Assembly: GCA_945863785.1 (NCBI GenBank)
Contig: CAMBAQ010000101.1
Location: forward strand, 1-6,908
Direction of reading: 5' to 3'
Source of the DNA: Chthoniobacter flavus
GTDB taxonomy: Bacteria; Verrucomicrobiota; Verrucomicrobiia; Chthoniobacterales; Terrimicrobiaceae
DNA length: 6,908 bases
In this document: positions 5,789 to 6,908 of the stretch, one piece after another
Position numbering within the stretch: position 1 is the stretch's first letter
Layout: every line of letters begins with the position of its first letter
Made by a program: the position numbers and the translations under genes
The notes under the pieces: generated by a model
The model's database searches: none
Told to the model about the DNA's origin: nothing
The model's input: only the letters and a program-made list of their open reading frames with translations

Positions 5789-5843
5789 CCGATTTCGGAA
5801 AATTCACAAACCTTCACTCGTTCGATCTGTTCAGAGGGACGGC

Positions 5844-6908
5844 TTAGTCGTTATAGGCGCTTTCACCATGCTCGGCGAGATCGAGCCCTTGGTCTTCCTC
5901 TTCTTCCGAGACTCTCAAAGGCGTGATCATTTTCACCACGAGAAGTAAAATCCAGGAGATCACACCCGAAAAAACGATGGCAAATCCAGCGCCGATGGCC
6001 TGATTGATAAACTGGCTCATCCCACCTTGCAGGGAAATCGCCACGCCGGCCTTTTGAAAAGTCCCAGCGATAGCGGGATTGATTTCAGTCGATGCCATTA
6101 AGCCGAGAAGAAGGATGCCGATCGTGCTCCCCATACCATGAACGCCAAAGACGTCCAACGAGTCGTCGTATTTGAAAATATTCTTGAGTTTCGTCACTGC
6201 CAGATAGCAAGCCGTACCGCCTGCCAGTCCGATCAGAAATGCCGACGGGATCGTCACGAAGCCAGAAGCGGGCGTGATCGTGGCCAAGCCCGCGACCATG
6301 CCGGAAGCGGCGCCAAGAACGCTTGGTCTTCCGTTTTTGAGCCATTCCCAAGCCACCCAAGCCAATGTCGCCCCAACAGCCGAAAAATGCGTCGCAGCAA
6401 AAGCACTTGTCGCCAATGCCCCCACACTCACCGCGCTGCCGGCATTGAATCCAAACCAACCGACCCATAGCAACCCCGTTCCGATGAGGGTTAATACCAC
6501 GTTGTGAGGGATCATGGGTTCATGGAGATAGCCCGAGCGTTTCCCAAGAAAGATCGCGCACACGAGCGCCGCAATACCCGAACTGATGTGCACCACGATG
6601 CCGCCGGCAAAATCCAGAACAGGAATACTTCCACCTAATGCCCAGTTAAACAAACCGCCCTTGCCCCACAGCATATGGGCGAGGGGACAATAAACGCACA
6701 GAACCCAAAGTATCGTGAAGAGCAAGTAGGCTTTGAATTGCATGCGCTCGGCTACCGCTCCGCTGATGAGAGCCGGAGTGATGATGGCGAACATCATTTG
6801 GAAGAGCATGAAAGTTTGATGCGGAATTGTCGCGGCGTAGTCGGGATTCGGTTCCAAACCGACTCCTTTCAGGAAAAAATACTGCATCGGATTTCCAAAA
6901 AAGGCGTT
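5844..6908 (-). CDS. amtB: Ammonium transporter AmtB (5' end outside the window)
   Basis: The visible 354 residues are the C-terminal four fifths or so of an Amt/Rh ammonium channel; the frame is open to the window edge, and the Met at 6885-6887 is internal (NAFFGNP precedes it). Numbering visible residues from the edge, the gate phenylalanine region FAIITPALISGA is at about 40-51. The HMLWG tryptophan is near 81, followed by LDFAGGIVVHISSG with the first twin histidine at 107. WFGFNAGS is at about 151-158, and the second twin histidine, in FGVHGMGS, is at 257. These correspond to F107, W148, D160, H168, F215/S219 and H318 of E. coli AmtB. The cytoplasmic tail (LRVSEEEEDQGLDLAEHGE) is the conserved segment to which P-II proteins bind and which couples the subunits. 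Whether a P-II gene lies upstream cannot be seen. No strong terminator follows its TAA at 5844. Confidence 0.96.
   Translation of the reverse strand, partial: NAFFGNPMQYFFLKGVGLEPNPDYAATIPHQTFMLFQMMFAIITPALISGAVAERMQFKAYLLFTILWVLCVYCPLAHMLWGKGGLFNWALGGSIPVLDFAGGIVVHISSGIAALVCAIFLGKRSGYLHEPMIPHNVVLTLIGTGLLWVGWFGFNAGSAVSVGALATSAFAATHFSAVGATLAWVAWEWLKNGRPSVLGAASGMVAGLATITPASGFVTIPSAFLIGLAGGTACYLAVTKLKNIFKYDDSLDVFGVHGMGSTIGILLLGLMASTEINPAIAGTFQKAGVAISLQGGMSQFINQAIGAGFAIVFSGVISWILLLVVKMITPLRVSEEEEDQGLDLAEHGESAYND

Noticed and set aside
5770..5800. Intrinsic terminator for amtB (CCGAAATCGG followed by a T-rich stretch on the minus strand)
   Set aside because: The stem has four pairs with a two-base loop, too tight to fold stably, and the T-run belongs to the first codons of the YugP-type gene.

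Overview
The window reads as a compact, gene-dense stretch of an ordinary bacterial chromosome with middling G+C and no sign of mobile DNA, RNA genes or CRISPR. The gene set (P-II protein, AmtB, RecF, UppP, a YugP-type membrane protease, a GAF/SpoIIE phosphatase with its RsbW-type kinase, DUF2062) does not fix the phylum. The mix, plus start codons that mostly lack a Shine-Dalgarno sequence and are often GTG or TTG, would fit a member of the Verrucomicrobiota/PVC group. That is a low-confidence inference from gene content, not a demonstrated assignment.

Layout. (1) Bases 1-60 hold five identical tandem copies of a 12-bp unit, cut by the window edge. (2) Bases 98-2315, minus strand, form a three-gene operon with 4-base stop/start overlaps: a DUF2062 membrane protein, a GAF-SpoIIE (PP2C-type) phosphatase and an RsbW-like anti-sigma histidine-kinase-fold protein. 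(3) A 71-bp divergent intergenic region follows. (4) Bases 2387-3946, plus strand, carry glnB (P-II), uppP (undecaprenyl-diphosphate phosphatase) and a small uncharacterised protein, all closely spaced. (5) Bases 3954-6908, minus strand, carry amtB (5' end outside the window), a zinc metalloprotease of the YugP family and recF. The plus-strand cluster and recF converge with only 7 bp between their stop codons.

Functionally there are two recognisable signalling modules. The phosphatase/anti-sigma pair is the core of a partner-switching circuit: the kinase would phosphorylate an STAS anti-sigma antagonist and hold a sigma factor, and the phosphatase, gated by its GAF domain, would reverse this. 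Neither the STAS protein nor the sigma factor is in the window. The second module is nitrogen sensing: GlnB carries the uridylylation tyrosine Y51, and AmtB carries the pore histidines and the conserved C-terminal tail to which P-II proteins dock. The two lie about 3 kb apart on opposite strands rather than in the usual glnK-amtB operon.

I see no convincing undescribed system. The points most worth a second look are the tandem repeat at the left edge, the coupling of a DUF2062 membrane protein to partner-switching regulators, the scarcity of Shine-Dalgarno sequences together with two -10-like boxes 6-7 bases from start codons, and the uncharacterised cysteine-containing protein at 3539-3946.
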